DNA of 64,000 bases from Neelides folsomi (lineage: Eukaryota; Arthropoda; Collembola; Neelipleona; Neelidae). The notes beneath the pieces are model-generated. The model was given only the letters and a program-made list of their open reading frames with translations. It was not told where the DNA came from and did no database searches. Of the stretch, positions 25,226-38,104 are shown in pieces. The stretch's first letter is position 1. Each line of letters begins with the position of its first letter. A program made the position numbers and the translations under genes. The stretch is from assembly GCA_034687125.1 (NCBI GenBank), contig JAQGBZ010000123.1:1-64000 (forward strand). The letters run 5' to 3'.

Positions 25226-28200
25226 CTGAGGAGACGGAAAGCTGACGTGTCACTCCAGCACATTCAACTCCATTAGTTTGATGCCAATCTAAATGATTAA
25301 AAGATTTTATTAAATTACATTATTAGATTACATCAGATTACATTCGAATAAAATCAACAAAGATTCTTATCATTTCTCAATTACCCAAAATTTAATCAAA
25401 TTGTAATAAAATAACCATTTAATTTTATTAATATAAATTACTTTTTTAAATGGCTTATTTTTTACTTAACATCTACCCATTGGATAAATTGAAATGATTT
25501 GTAAATACAATTACATTTTAGCTCTCCACTCCAATAATTCCAATTTAATGGATTACATAAGAAATTGGAAATCCTTTATAACAAACACATGCACGCTGCC
25601 TCCCAAACACGCACATTTACTTCCTATTCTTCAACCACTCAAATTAAGCCCTGAGAATGAAATTGAGGATTGATAGAAGAAAGAAAGCGAAACTATAAAT
25701 GAAACATGTTGACTCCTCTCCCGTAAAAAAGGAACAAAAATTCTTTTTATGAAAGAGAAAGACTTAAGGAGAACTCTTTCCCATTGTCAGTGTTTCAGCT
25801 GTGAGTATTATGAAACAGCATATGAGTATTTACTAAATCTGTGTCATCCTGTCATCACATCTCTTCACATTTTATTGTAAGTGAAACATCTCCCCATCTG
25901 GTTTTTATTCCCTCTGACACATATTCCAAAACAGGATCATAATATTCACCGGCCTTGAATCTCTTCAAACGAAAAATCCTGCTGAGATTGAAAGGGGAAA
26001 TATACGAGGTCATAATTATACAAAATGCCCTTACAAACTCAAACACACAATGTAACATATACAAATACATACAGTAGGTATGTTACATGTTACGCAATCA
26101 AACTCCCGGGTTTCTGGGTTTCTATCCGCCTCCGGGTTTTATAGTGATAAGGGAGGGATTTATATTGTAATAAAAGAAGATTTTCCTGATCATCCCATGA
26201 GAAAATTTCTTTGTTATTTGGTAAAAAGTCATTGTGATGAGATGCTTGGATCTTGAGCATCTTCTTTTTAGTAATTTGAACATATTCCTTGGGTTGCTTT
26301 TTGGGTTGCCTTTTGGGTATAAGGTTTGAGTAAGGGTCGGGGGATTAGCTCCCGAGGTAATTTTCTGGTTCAGAAGTCACTCTTTTCCACCAACTCTGCT
26401 CATTACCCCTTGTTCCATTATGAATATGGGAAAGTCAGAAAGTTTCTCATTACTCGCTCTCATGCCCCCACAACGTAATAAGGAACATGCGAGACATACG
26501 TCAAAGGGAAGAGTCTTAAGGCTCATGGGTCACTGAATCAATTTCAATTTAATTCTATGAAAAGTAAAATTGTAATGAGGAAATTCAAGATGAGCCAAAC
26601 TTCCTCCATTCATCTAAAGGATGAATTATAGATGGAAATGAAGGGCCAATTCGTCATTTAACTCCCATATTATCTCTCTCGACAAAATATAAATTATACG
26701 AATGAACGATTGTATAACTTTTATAATGATACGTCTAGAGTTCTTGGAATTGATGTGCTCAAATCTTCACTTTTTTCTTACTGACTTTTAGTTCAGTAAT
26801 TTCAAACTTAACATGAAGTTCTCCTATAGAAAATCTATCTATGCTAGTTCTCCTATGGACTTACGAGTCTTTTGGGTCCTACAAGGAAATTTAAGTTTGA
26901 TGATAGATCTTAACTTTCCGTGTGTAATAAACTAGTATAATTGAAAGGGGAAGAATAATTGATAATTTAAGAGTTGAGGCGGAAGAGGAAATTGGAGAAA
27001 GTAAAAGGTAAGAATTAAGAATAGATGTAATTGAATGGTTAAAGAAAGCATGAGACCTCCGTCACGAATGTCTTGAGGGCATTCCTGACAAACTGAACGG
27101 GTAACATTAATAAATGAATCCTTCCAAAATGCGTCGCTTCTAAATTCTAATCGAGTTAAAAGTCAAGAGTGTAAGAGAAGAAGATGAATAAATTCTTGTA
27201 AAGTCAGATGAAAATTAAAAGCCAGAGGAGCCATTGGTCTTAAAATTAGGAAGAGAATTAGAGTTCGTCCACAAAACCTTGTTCTCACGTCTCACACCTT
27301 CTTCGTTCAGTTCTCCGTTCCGCCCTCAAGGAGAGTTATGAAAGGAAAGTAATAGCCATCTTAGATATTCCCTAATTTCACTTGAATAAGAAGAGAGTGA
27401 TTCATAATTCATAAGAGAAATTAATGCTTTCCCATGAATAGAATGGATAAACTTTCCACTCAAGTGAGTTTCATAATCCTTCCTAAATCACTTTTACTTT
27501 CCCTGCCATTGTGTGCGTGGAGATTCGGCGGAGTCTCAAACTGAGCTCAAAAGGACGACGCGCCTTCCATAAACTCACACAATCAAACTCATAAATTCTC
27601 AATGAGTCTTCGTACCAAATGATTGATCTTCTCTCGCTATTATAATCCTCATAAAACATTCACTCCCACTCGCCTTCAATTCTTTTCCCAGGTTCCTAAA
27701 AACTATTCAAACTCTTCCGTGTATTTTTACAACCCTTTTGGTTCGTAAATATTTATCCTAACTTCCAAGAATAATCTTTTATGCAAATAATCAGAATAAA
27801 TTAACAATTTAAATTTAAAATAGTGTAAACATCAATTGCTCACTAAATTATAAAAAGATGTTTTGGAATATTAGAAAAATGTTATTACAATAATATAAAC
27901 CAATACAATTAGTTTTAAACAAAGATTAAATTGAATGGAGAACTGAGTAAATCCATTTCCATTAAAATAAAGTAATCTTAGCCTTTAGTCCCTCTTGTAT
28001 AGGAATTGATTAGAATTTGATCCTGTTCAAATTCTAAAGAACAATAGTGAAATAATTCCCAGAAACAAAATACAAAATAAATCATATCAAGTTTCAAATC
28101 CATGCAAGCTTTACATAACAAAACTGTGTACAAAATATCAGCTGAAATAATAATCCTCGTTTCCTCATCGCATCGCATCGAATAAACTGAAATTCCCCAA

Positions 28201-31200
28201 ATTCAAACCAATGGTCTTTACAAAGATAAATCATGTAAAATTCAAATTATTCAAATAAACAAACCACAAAGGATAGTAAATCCATCGCTGTAAACCACAA
28301 GGGTGATAAATAGGATCAAATTTCCATACCTTTGCAATAAATAACATACAAGTTATAGAGAAAATGATTAAGGATTATTAAGAATTAAGAAAAGTGTTTG
28401 AGACAATTCTCCCAGCCCTAACTCATAATTCTGTTGGTGAACCTGAAAGTGAAATGGATTTGAGCAGAGGGAAACCTCAACATATTCCATTATGACTCTC
28501 ATTCTCTCGCCCATTATGATCAGGGGCCTTGGAGTATAATATTAAGAGCCTTACGCTAAAGAGCCAACTTCCGATAATGGCTTTCTCTGAATCACCACAC
28601 ATTAATAAGAACTCTGAAATCAACTATTCCAACTTGGAATTTTCGACCCTTTCCAACTACACGAATCATCTCTGAATTGTGGATAAGCATATTATGGTGA
28701 TTTGGAATTCAATCCACAGCCCAAATTATAAAAGGGGAGCCAAAGGGCTCCAGGTGCCCCTCCTTTTAATCACACTTTTACCTCCTAAGGGCATCCAAAC
28801 TATTCCACCATTCACATCCTTCACTATAATTCCAATCGGATGAATGAACTCCCCAAAATCTAAAATTTCAATCTCACAATGACAATACTCAAAATCTCAA
28901 AAATTAAATATTCAAGATGAGAATTTCTTCAGTAAATACGCACTGATATAATTCATACTTGTATATAGGATAGGTAGTTATATTAATTTGAAGTACGTGT
29001 CATGATTGCTCAATCCCATACATCATACATGTGATTCATTTCGAAAGCCCCTTGTTTCCCTAAAGGCAAACGTCTTTTGAAGTGTTTGAGTAAATGATGG
29101 TGTGGCCCAGCGAGCGCCTTTATCATCATCTAAAGACCTTCCGGCAAAAACTGGAAATATGAAATTCAGAAGACGACCCACAGAAATGAAATAAGATATA
29201 GAGAAAATAAAGGCGAAAGAGATTCTCGTTTAAAAGAAGACTTATTCGTTATTGCTCTCTATGCAAAAAAAAGACCAAGCCTTTGCTTTCTCCGCGGTCT
29301 CCACCAGCCCAGAAAATATAAATACGTCTTTATCTCCTTTTTATGTTCCTTATGACTCCTCCTTCTCTTAAATTCTCAAAGAGAGGGAAATAAAAAGAGG
29401 AAGCTGTTTGGGTATTCAAGTTCCTTATATTTATAACTTAACATAGCTTTCACCCTTGTTTTCCTAAGAAGTTATTCTTATTCTCCTGAAGAAACTGTCA
29501 AGACTCCTAAACTGTCAGGTTCAGGAGAACAAAAGTCTCTTTCAGCCTCCCCCGCCCTTCCTCCCTTTTATGATCCTTAGTGCTCTTTAACTCACAGACT
29601 CGTAGGGCATATCTAATACATATCTTATACATATCTTACTTAAATATCTTAGAATTCGTATAGACAAACTTGTGCATTTAAACAAGGCGGTGTGAGTGGG
29701 TTAAAAGGGGACCGAGAATGTAAATAAATAAAAAGAATAAGAATCAAAGATTTCTTCCTGGTGGCATTCAAAAAAAGGAATAATTCCACAGAAACTTCCC
29801 TTACAGTCTGCGTGTGGTGAACATAAAGACATGTAATGTTACACTTCTCATTCCGCATTTTCTGAGAACATCTGACTTTTGTTGAGAACGAAGGGGGAGG
29901 AAAAGAACGGAAGTCCCGTGAGTCTCTTCGTAGAAAATAATCTATTTTTTAGATAGATAGATTCTCCCCTTTTCTGCATGGCATGAGGGTCTTAATTTTT
30001 CCATTTCATCCTCAAGTGTCAACTCTAATTGCGGGCGGTTGGAAGCAAATTCCCCTCCCGGTTCCCTCAGTCTTACCCGGCGGGGCCGGCAAGGGACCAC
30101 TTTGGAAACCTCATGTACACTCATACAAATACATATATGAATTTATCACCCTTCCAATTCGCCCCTCATTCATTCATAAAACATATTCCCCTATGATCAT
30201 ATGAATTTATGAATACTCTGCATATCATGTCATACACTGATATATTTATCATACACTGATATATCATCTCATATTTATAACCAAACCATATATCCGGATT
30301 TCCCTTTAAGATCAATTTCCTCCTCCAAAGCTCTTGATAGGAAAACGGAAAAAAATTGGCAATTAATGAGAAAAAGTCATTCCTGCATTTCCGCATCGTT
30401 CAATATTGCACAATTTAAATCATTTTCAAATTCCTCAATTTATTTCAATTTCTTTTTTGACGAATGGAAATTGGACAAAGTTGGTCCCGGATTTAAATTT
30501 TGAGTCTCTCCCTATTTACTTCCTCACAAGTTCAAAACGGGCGAAGGGAAAAGTTGTGAATTTGTGAAAGGGAGATAAGATTGGTAAGTTAGTTTCGTGG
30601 GTTTTTCTCCTTAGATCGTATTCTGTCTCTTCGAGTGGAGGCATTTTTCGTTTGTTTAGGAACGGTCTCTGGCTCTCTCTTGAGAGTTGGAAGTTGGGAG
30701 GAGGGAAAAGGTCTGAGTGATGCCTCATACTCACGAATTTCCACCAGAAGAGGAATAAAAGGGAGAGAGGGCTAATCCCAAATAGAGAAATTCACCACGC
30801 AGGCAACATCACTCCCAAACAATTCCATCACAATTGAGAGAGATGATGACTCATTCGACGATCTCCAAACTTCGACCTCGCTGCCTCAACCCGGGAACTT
30901 TATAGGCCAGAATGGGGGTCCGTGTGAAAGATCAAAGGAATTCACCTCCGACCATTCCACTTACACCATCGTTACGCGGAAAATTTCATACAAAAGGAAA
31001 AGGTCTTGTGAAAGTAAATAATTACTTCGCTTTCGGTTCATTATCAAACACCCGCCATCGCCATACATTACTAGCAATATTCACTATACATGAAGTAATA
31101 CAAATGTAATGTTATGTAATATACCTAACCAATGTACAACATAACCTTATGTATGTATATTTACCATATTTCCATGTAGCAAAAAATATTAATGCAATTT

Positions 31201-33725
31201 CCCCTTTTAATTACACGTGGTGAAAGTTATTACAAAATATGAATTAGTGTTTATTAAAGGAAAATGAGGCCTCAATGAATAATATCCAACTACAGTGTAT
31301 GTAATTAAAAACAACGAGGTTGTTTCCTGATATTGAGATCCATTAGCATAAATAATCTTTGTGCTTCGGCATTCGTCACACTCTGCCCGTTTCATGTTCC
31401 GTCTCCTTGCAAAATATTTACATAATGATAAAATTGATCCCGCCAACATTTTAATGCAAGTGATCATTTTCGTTAATAGATCCTATTTTTATAACCTCAA
31501 TAAAGATGTAATTTTCTTCGTATAAAGCCTTGCATTATTTTACTATGCATTTTAGCTTAAAAGTTTAACTTGTATAGATTTTTATATACGACACTTTCAA
31601 GGTTCAAAGACAAGGCTTTTGATGTAAGGAAATTCTCTTGAGAAAACACTTCCCATCCGTGACCACATTACTCTCACTGAATTATGACCCAAGAGCTTGA
31701 ATATGAAGAAAAGTGAAAGCAAAAGGTCCTATTATTAACCTTCAAAATATCATATACTCAATTTTTCTTATGCACAAGATCTTATAAATATGTATGGTAT
31801 ATGTAATATATGGTAAGTAATAATATATGGTATAAACTTCCATCAGCATACAAGAATTTTTAATGCCGAACACGTGGGTTACCTTATTCGAATCCGATGA
31901 CATTTGAGACATTTTGAGTCAAGATGAGTTCTCCTTTACAAAGTACCTCTCACGATGAGTATGAATTATGCGATGGCAAATAATAAGGAGGCTTGAAAAA
32001 ATACTTTCATCTTCAAAATGGAAATAATTTTTCACGAGGGTTCGTAAACAAACCCAAGGACTTTCTTTCCTTTGATAGAGAATGAAAAATTTTTATGCTT
32101 TGGCTACCATGTCATATTATCTTGGCTATAACCTTTGCAAATATCCTATTATACAGAATATTATATATAGTAAAGTAGGGAAAGAAAATGATAAAGATAT
32201 TTCAATATGTCTCTTGGTTAGCTCTTTTTTCTAATCAAGTGGGCAAAAGATCTTCCATCGCGTTATTCCAAGTTCTTAATAAAAATACTAAAAATGGTTG
32301 ATGAAAAGCTTCAAAGGGAAACTTTTATAAAACTCGATTTATCTCCTATTAAAGGGTAAAAAGAACTCATTTGCGATCCAAAAGAAATTTTCTCTGCAAC
32401 AAATTGCGTTGCATAAAACATGGATTGAACTCGTTAAGAGAAGGGTGTCTTTTAACTCCTTTTACTCTCCCGAAGCCCGACAGTGTTCCCTATTTGTTAG
32501 AGGTTAGGAAACGAAATCCACAGGGATCCTTTTCAACCACAATTTTTCTTTTAGGGTAACGGCGGGGAATTTTTATACCCAAACCCTCCACTTTCCCTTT
32601 CCTAACCCTAAACCTCTCCATATGTAGTTGGGGTAGAAGGACCCGGGTTGTGATGAGATGATCAAATACAGTTTCTTAAAAATATACAGAAATTTCCAAA
32701 ATATAAAAAAGTCTTCTAAATAATAAGCAGATAATAAATTCAAAGTGTATATTAAACAAATTGGCAAATTATATCAGATCATACCAAAATATGTGTCTTA
32801 TTGTGTTTATGGAGAAGCAAAAAATTCAAAAATTCAAATAATATCATTCCAATCTTTTGGGGAAATTTTTCAAAATTGCTAAATTACCATCCAATAAGAA
32901 CCCGTATAAAATGTTATCAAGAAGTTTTAGAATTTTATCTCCATCACTTATTCATACAATTTACTCTTGTGGAAGAAAAATATGAGTCAAATATGGCGAG
33001 AAGGCAAAGTTTGTAAAATCGACTACTTCACATATCTCCAAACTGGGAGCTCAACGCATCAAGGAATATTCCTATGTAAGAGTATACGATGGACGGGAAA
33101 GCATCGCGAAAGGAGAAATGTTAAAGAGGAGATTGTCTTCTGCTGAATACTGACAAATGGTAAGTTGGTAAGTAGAAGAAGAAAGAATATATGTAAAAAT
33201 GTAAAAGTTGAATCCACAAAAAAAGTTTTTTCCCCTTTTTCGACGAATGAAAAATTGTATAATAGGATTCACGAGACTTTGAGATCCTCTCAACGCAATA
33301 TAGCGTAAGATGCGTAAAGACTCAAGTTTATCAAGTTCAAAAATGATAGGGTTTAAAAAAGATTTTTTTAAAACCCTATTTTTCGTAGGGGTGTTCTTGA
33401 AGTTGATTCCTCTGCTCCTTTGGTGAGTGAATGAATCTGACGGTGGGATTGAGGAGTAAATGAGAAATTATTAATTCACTCCTGCACTACGGTTGAAGAA
33501 GAAGAGGAGCCCATTCCCTTCACTTATGTATTGCCCCACTCCTTCGTAATGAAGTTTGGGAGGGGTGGATGGTGTTGGGGGGGGACCCAGGTGGCGAACC
33601 AACTTTTACTCAAAACGTGCAAAGAACCCTTGGAAATGAGAAGATTCCAAATCTCCCAATGCGGCCAGCAATGGCTATGACGGGGAAGTGAAAGGTAAAT
33701 TGAATTTTAGAACAACTGTCCTTAC
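25226..33725 (-). other. Intron of Eip63E-like gene
   Basis: 8.5 kb between donor GTAAGG (from 33725) and acceptor CAG (25228-25226). It includes a small GC-rich island at about 30030-30110 and a 34-bp hairpin (33346-33379). ORFs up to about 90 codons occur without recognisable motifs. Confidence 0.75.
33346..33379. repeat. A/T-rich hairpin with GGGTTT/AAACCC stem
   Basis: ATAGGGTTT plus a run of A (33346-33360) pairs with a run of T plus AAAACCCTAT (33363-33379), with a 2-nt loop and a one-base bulge. A competing hairpin CCCTA/TAGGG follows immediately (33374-33390). It could be a rare structural site or a decayed miniature element. No TA or other target duplication was recognised. Confidence 0.55.
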
Positions 33726-33863
33726 CAATCCGACCATCGGAGGTGCTGCTGTGCTGCTTTGCCCCGAGAATGTTCCCGTTGGGCTCGATTCGGTCGAGGA
33801 ATTCTTCGGAGTAGCCATTACATCGGAATTTATTCCCAACATCTTCCTCCTCTTTTGAAATGG
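33726..33863 (-). CDS. Eip63E: Eip63E/CDK14-like kinase: N-terminal regulatory exon
   Basis: A minus-strand exon with acceptor ATTTCAG and donor GTAAGG, holding 45 codons with split codons at both ends. It encodes ISKEEEDVGNKFRCNGYSEE, then FLDRIEPNGNILG and a Ser/Thr-rich tail ending DGRI. The phase matches on both sides (G+CC = Ala upstream, G+AC = Asp downstream). The position and the acidic segment after the basic N-terminus fit the Eip63E N-terminal region, which is less conserved than the kinase domain. Assignment rests mainly on splicing continuity. Confidence 0.8.
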
Positions 33864-36557
33864 CTGAAATAAAGAGAGAGAAAAAAAAGAAAATCAGCGA
33901 CTCATCTTGTTTATCAATCCTAGTCTATGGAATCACCCTCGGCCTATTCATTATTTACCGTCGTAAGGAAGAGGGAAATTACTTCATGTTTAAAGTTACA
34001 AAAACCATTTCATCCTCTCGTGGGTTCACTCTTGGGTTATTCCATATGTATACGTACCATGGTCAGTCTTTTAAAATTCCAATTTAAAATCAAATAGTGG
34101 GAACGAGTCAACATAATTAAATTCAAACATTACCGCTCACCTCGACAAACCCAGAACCCAGAATGGCAAAGTTTAAACAAACTTCCCAAAAGACTTCCCA
34201 AACTCTAGACAAAACCAACGAGTGAAATTGTGTCCGAATGATGCCAGCGGTTTTGAAACGATCCCTGGCCACATTTAAATATTTCTAACTCCTTGAATAA
34301 ACATGAACAGACTTTTGTCTTTTTGGTTTTATTCACAATCCCTATGCCCTTGCTTGAGGTTTATGTGACAGTATGGGAGCTAAAACCAAGCGGGTTTATA
34401 ACATTAGCAAATTTTGCAAGTCTGAATCTTTTATGCAGAATGGCAGTTTGGAGATAAGAGCATTGGAAAATTATCCTCATTTATTATAAATTGTCTTTGT
34501 TGTATGCGTATGTGAATAAATAGTCTACTTTATAATCTTTCGTAAGATTTAACAGAAGATTGAGAGTTTAAAAATTTTATGAGAGCCGTTAGGTAGCCCA
34601 AGACAGATTCTCCATCTTCCTTAAAGACCTCTCCCCATCTCCCCTTATTTCCGAAATTGAAGGGGGTGTGCACTTTAGCTTTGACTCGGGATTGAGCATA
34701 TATCTATACATAGTGCATAGAGGCGTCTTCCTAGTAAATGGACTGGAATAAAAATATCCCTCCATTATGGCACCCTGCATATAGCCAATAAAACGGTCAC
34801 CCGAATTACACCATGGCGTATTAAACAACCAAAAAGTGTCCATGGATGTTAAACGCCCATTCAAGTACATTGAAACAAAATTGAATGCTCCAATAAAACT
34901 TTGTAAAATGACAAAATTTAATTAATTAAATGATACTCGTACTTTAAACTTTAAAAAATCAATTTTGCAATAATGGTTAAAGCATATAACTATCTGTACA
35001 GGTATGTAATGTACAGTGTAATGTACTCTACTTAATAACTTAATACTATGTTTAAAGCTTGAGAATTAACATTATGGTTTAAACAGATTAAACCGTGTAT
35101 TCACTATTATAAGTTTATTTGTTAATCCAACCCTTTGTGTACTAAAGACCCTTATAGAATACAAAAGGCATTAAGTTTGCATTTCAATTCCATTTACTAA
35201 TTATTACTCCTATCAGATTACAGATTATTGTTATCGGGGAAGGTTCATGAGAGAAAGTAGTCATTAGAGGTATGAAGTGTCATGAAGTAGTTTAGAATAA
35301 TTAAACCCCATCCCTCCCCTCTTCTGCCTCTAATGGAATTGGAAATTGGGATTATGTGGACCAACAAGATTTCCGCCCAAATCCTCCCCAAATATTATTG
35401 AGCTATTATGAAATGAGTAATCAGGAAGGCAATTACTCAAAACCTAAACTTTCCAAGAATTCATTAACTTCAGTTTCACAAGTTCTGGAAGCCATAATCA
35501 CAATTACACTCACTCACACTCATAGGGTAAGAAAGAGTCAGCTAAAGCAATTACCAAATTAGGAGATATCATTTATTACTTGCATAAATAAAGTTATTAT
35601 AACCAGTTTGTTCGTGACACGACTCGAACAAATTTGAATTAGTTGGACAATTCCGATTCAGATTACAATTTAAATACTTTTGTATAATATCAAAAGTATT
35701 TAAAGAGAAAATATATAATATTTGTATTTAGTTAGAAGAAAAAGAAACGTCAGTGACGAAGAAACGAGGCATGATGGAGTCGACGAAGGTTTGGACCAAA
35801 ATTTAATTATTTTGATCTCGTTTCTCTCCACAGTGTGATTTAGATATTCGGAAATCAAGTTCCTCCAAGGCAAATTCCGGTCCCTCCATTCATTAATTAC
35901 TCGTCCCTTATCTCCTCTTCCCCTATTTGCATTCCATTAAGAGATGAGAGTCGCGGAGAGATGGGGAAATACTTCAATTACTCACCCATACACGCTCTCA
36001 CTGCCTTCAACCACAACTTCCTTCCCACTCTACGTACTTTCACCAAACGCCATTAAACCGAGACGATTGCCAAAATTTAACTTAGAAATGTAGCTACTTA
36101 CATAAATACTATATATCCAATTCCTAAATTATTTTCAACTCCTTCATATTGAACTTGAACAATACAGTTATACAGTAGAACTAAGTATAAACATCTATCA
36201 CTATAAATACTTATTGTTAGAGTCTGTATGTGAATGAATAAAATGTCAATAAATTATTACGAGCAATTGAATCCAGATATCTACTAATACAAATATGTAT
36301 TTAGAAAGGAAAATCATTGAAACATAAAACAGATTTCTCCCATCATCATAATCCTTTTATTTGCATTCCATTCATTTTATTGACACTCCCGGTTGTTATT
36401 AGTCCACAAGACACATTACTTCTAATTATTGTATCTCTAATTAGAATTGTTCCAAAAGCCATTAAAACTTATGTTATATTATTTAAGATATTTATGACCA
36501 TTGGAAGAAGTTAGTGAGGGGAAGGGAAGATTAATTAAGCCATAAATTTATTTTCAG

Positions 36558-36974
36558 ATCACAATGATAATTATTTTCATCTCTGCCGTGTTGGGGGCTC
36601 ATTTCACCTTTGTCTTCTCGGCCAATGGGGGAAACTCAACAATGCCAATAACCAATGGAAAAAACAATAAAAGTTCAACAGAAGAAAATTCCACTATCTT
36701 TCTTAATACAACGATGGATGGATTGAATTTAACAAGCATTGACGATCCAGCATACGACGACTATTATTACGAATACTTTGATGGAAATATTTCCGAACTA
36801 TGGAATAACACTGATTTCATGAATTTAACATTTCTTGATGATCAGAATAAGACCATGAGTTCGCCCATTATTTCTGTCCCTTTGAATAACTCATCATCAA
36901 ATGCAACCGATGTTAAGAAAATTCGCAATGTTAATGAAGGGCTTTCACTTGCCAAACTCCGTCAGGAAAGGTAA
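36558..36974 (+). CDS. Secreted or extracellular protein, densely N-glycosylated
   Basis: A T-rich acceptor (TTTATTTTCAG) ends at 36557, and ATG follows at 36564. The 136-codon frame begins MIIIFISAVLGAHFTFVFSA, a clear signal peptide. The remainder carries 12 N-x-S/T sequons and an acidic, Tyr-rich patch, DDPAYDDYYYEYFDG, of the kind that is often tyrosine-sulfated. The frame ends KLRQER then TAA, but GAAAG|GTAAAC at the stop is also a usable donor, so the exon may splice on and read past this stop. AATAAA signals at 37294 and 37303 support ending here. I do not recognise the family. A secreted glycoprotein, mucin-like ligand or receptor N-terminus are possible. It lies antisense within the Eip63E intron. 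Confidence 0.6.
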   Translation: MTMIIIFISAVLGAHFTFVFSANGGNSTMPITNGKNNKSSTEENSTIFLNTTMDGLNLTSIDDPAYDDYYYEYFDGNISELWNNTDFMNLTFLDDQNKTMSSPIISVPLNNSSSNATDVKKIRNVNEGLSLAKLRQER

Positions 36975-37293
36975 ACTCGACTTTTTGGAGATGCCATGTC
37001 AATCAACGAACCAGATCAAAAGGACATTTCAAAAAGTCGTCCAATTAATACGTGAAATGAAAATAGTATCCAAGACATAAATACAAATTCAAAACCAAAA
37101 TCAAATAGCGTCCCAATAACAATTGGTTTATAATTATTTGATTGCAATTAAACATATAAATAAGAAATTCCTCTAGAAATGTATAAATCAAAATTCTACA
37201 ATTAAATTATAAATTATCTGATGAAAATCTTTAATGGTTTGTATTTTTTTTATTTTTGCCTTGATCTTGTCATTATTTGTGCATTATTGATAA

Positions 37294-37308
37294 AATAAAA
37301 GCAATAAA
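37294..37308 (+). terminator. Candidate polyadenylation signals
   Basis: Two AATAAA hexamers start at 37294 and 37303, about 320 bases after the TAA of the plus-strand glycoprotein exon. They would fit a 3' untranslated region if that exon is terminal. Such hexamers are frequent by chance in this base composition. Confidence 0.3.
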
Positions 37309-38091
37309 TTATAAAATTTGAATAACATCATGTAAATTTACTTAAAACAATGTTCAAACTTCTTTTGTTAGGTTCATAAATAATAATGAATAGCTAAAAT
37401 TTTATACATTAGGAGCCATTATTGTGGATTATGTATGGACTACTTTTTGAAGAATAGCTCTGTGTGATACCCTATATTGTTAAATTTTGTCATGAAAGTA
37501 AAATAATGGGAGGGTTTTGAAGGCCTTCGCGAAAGTGTCGGAAAAGGAAGCATGAATCATCTACGGGCGGAAAGGTGAGAATGAGTGGTGGAGAAAGGCG
37601 GGATATGGTTCCCGGTCACGGGAACCAGAACTCTTTCTATGATTTATCTCACAACGAGAAAATTCTCAGGGATTCCATCTTTCCCCTCTTTATAAAATAA
37701 AATAAATGAAGTAGTCTTTAATACTCCTCACATTTCGCAAATATTTACTATAAGTAGAGGTTTAAAAATTAAGCTGTATAAATTGTCTCATATCCCTCAG
37801 GAGCTCCTGGAGCTTCTCTCCCCACGTCGTCCATGAAAGACATCTTAACCTGATCAGATCGAACGTATAAGAAAAGGTTATTTTCCACGAGTGGGAAGGA
37901 AGTGCCCTCAGACCTCCTTCACCCTCACACACGACCGACACAAAGAGATCAATAGTTAGTGAATAGAGTTAATAATACCAAGACGGTTTCTCCTATCTCT
38001 TCAGCCCTCCACCCTCTCAGAGGTAATCTTTGGAGAGGAGAAGACCAAATAAATCTGAAGAGCAAACTCAAGGGCCGAGCGAAAGAACATC

Positions 38092-38104
38092 CACACACAC
38101 ACAC
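38092..38104. repeat. Short CA microsatellite
   Basis: A run of CACACA..., 13 bases, in intron sequence. Confidence 0.7.

Noticed and set aside
33724-33863. Considered as part of a separate gene because its sequence is poorly conserved
   Set aside because: Split codons match both neighbouring Eip63E exons, so it is best placed in that gene.
35303-35562. Plus-strand open frame with a GTAAGA donor just upstream of the glycoprotein exon
   Set aside because: No ATG or good acceptor at its start and no recognised homology; could be an exon but unsupported.
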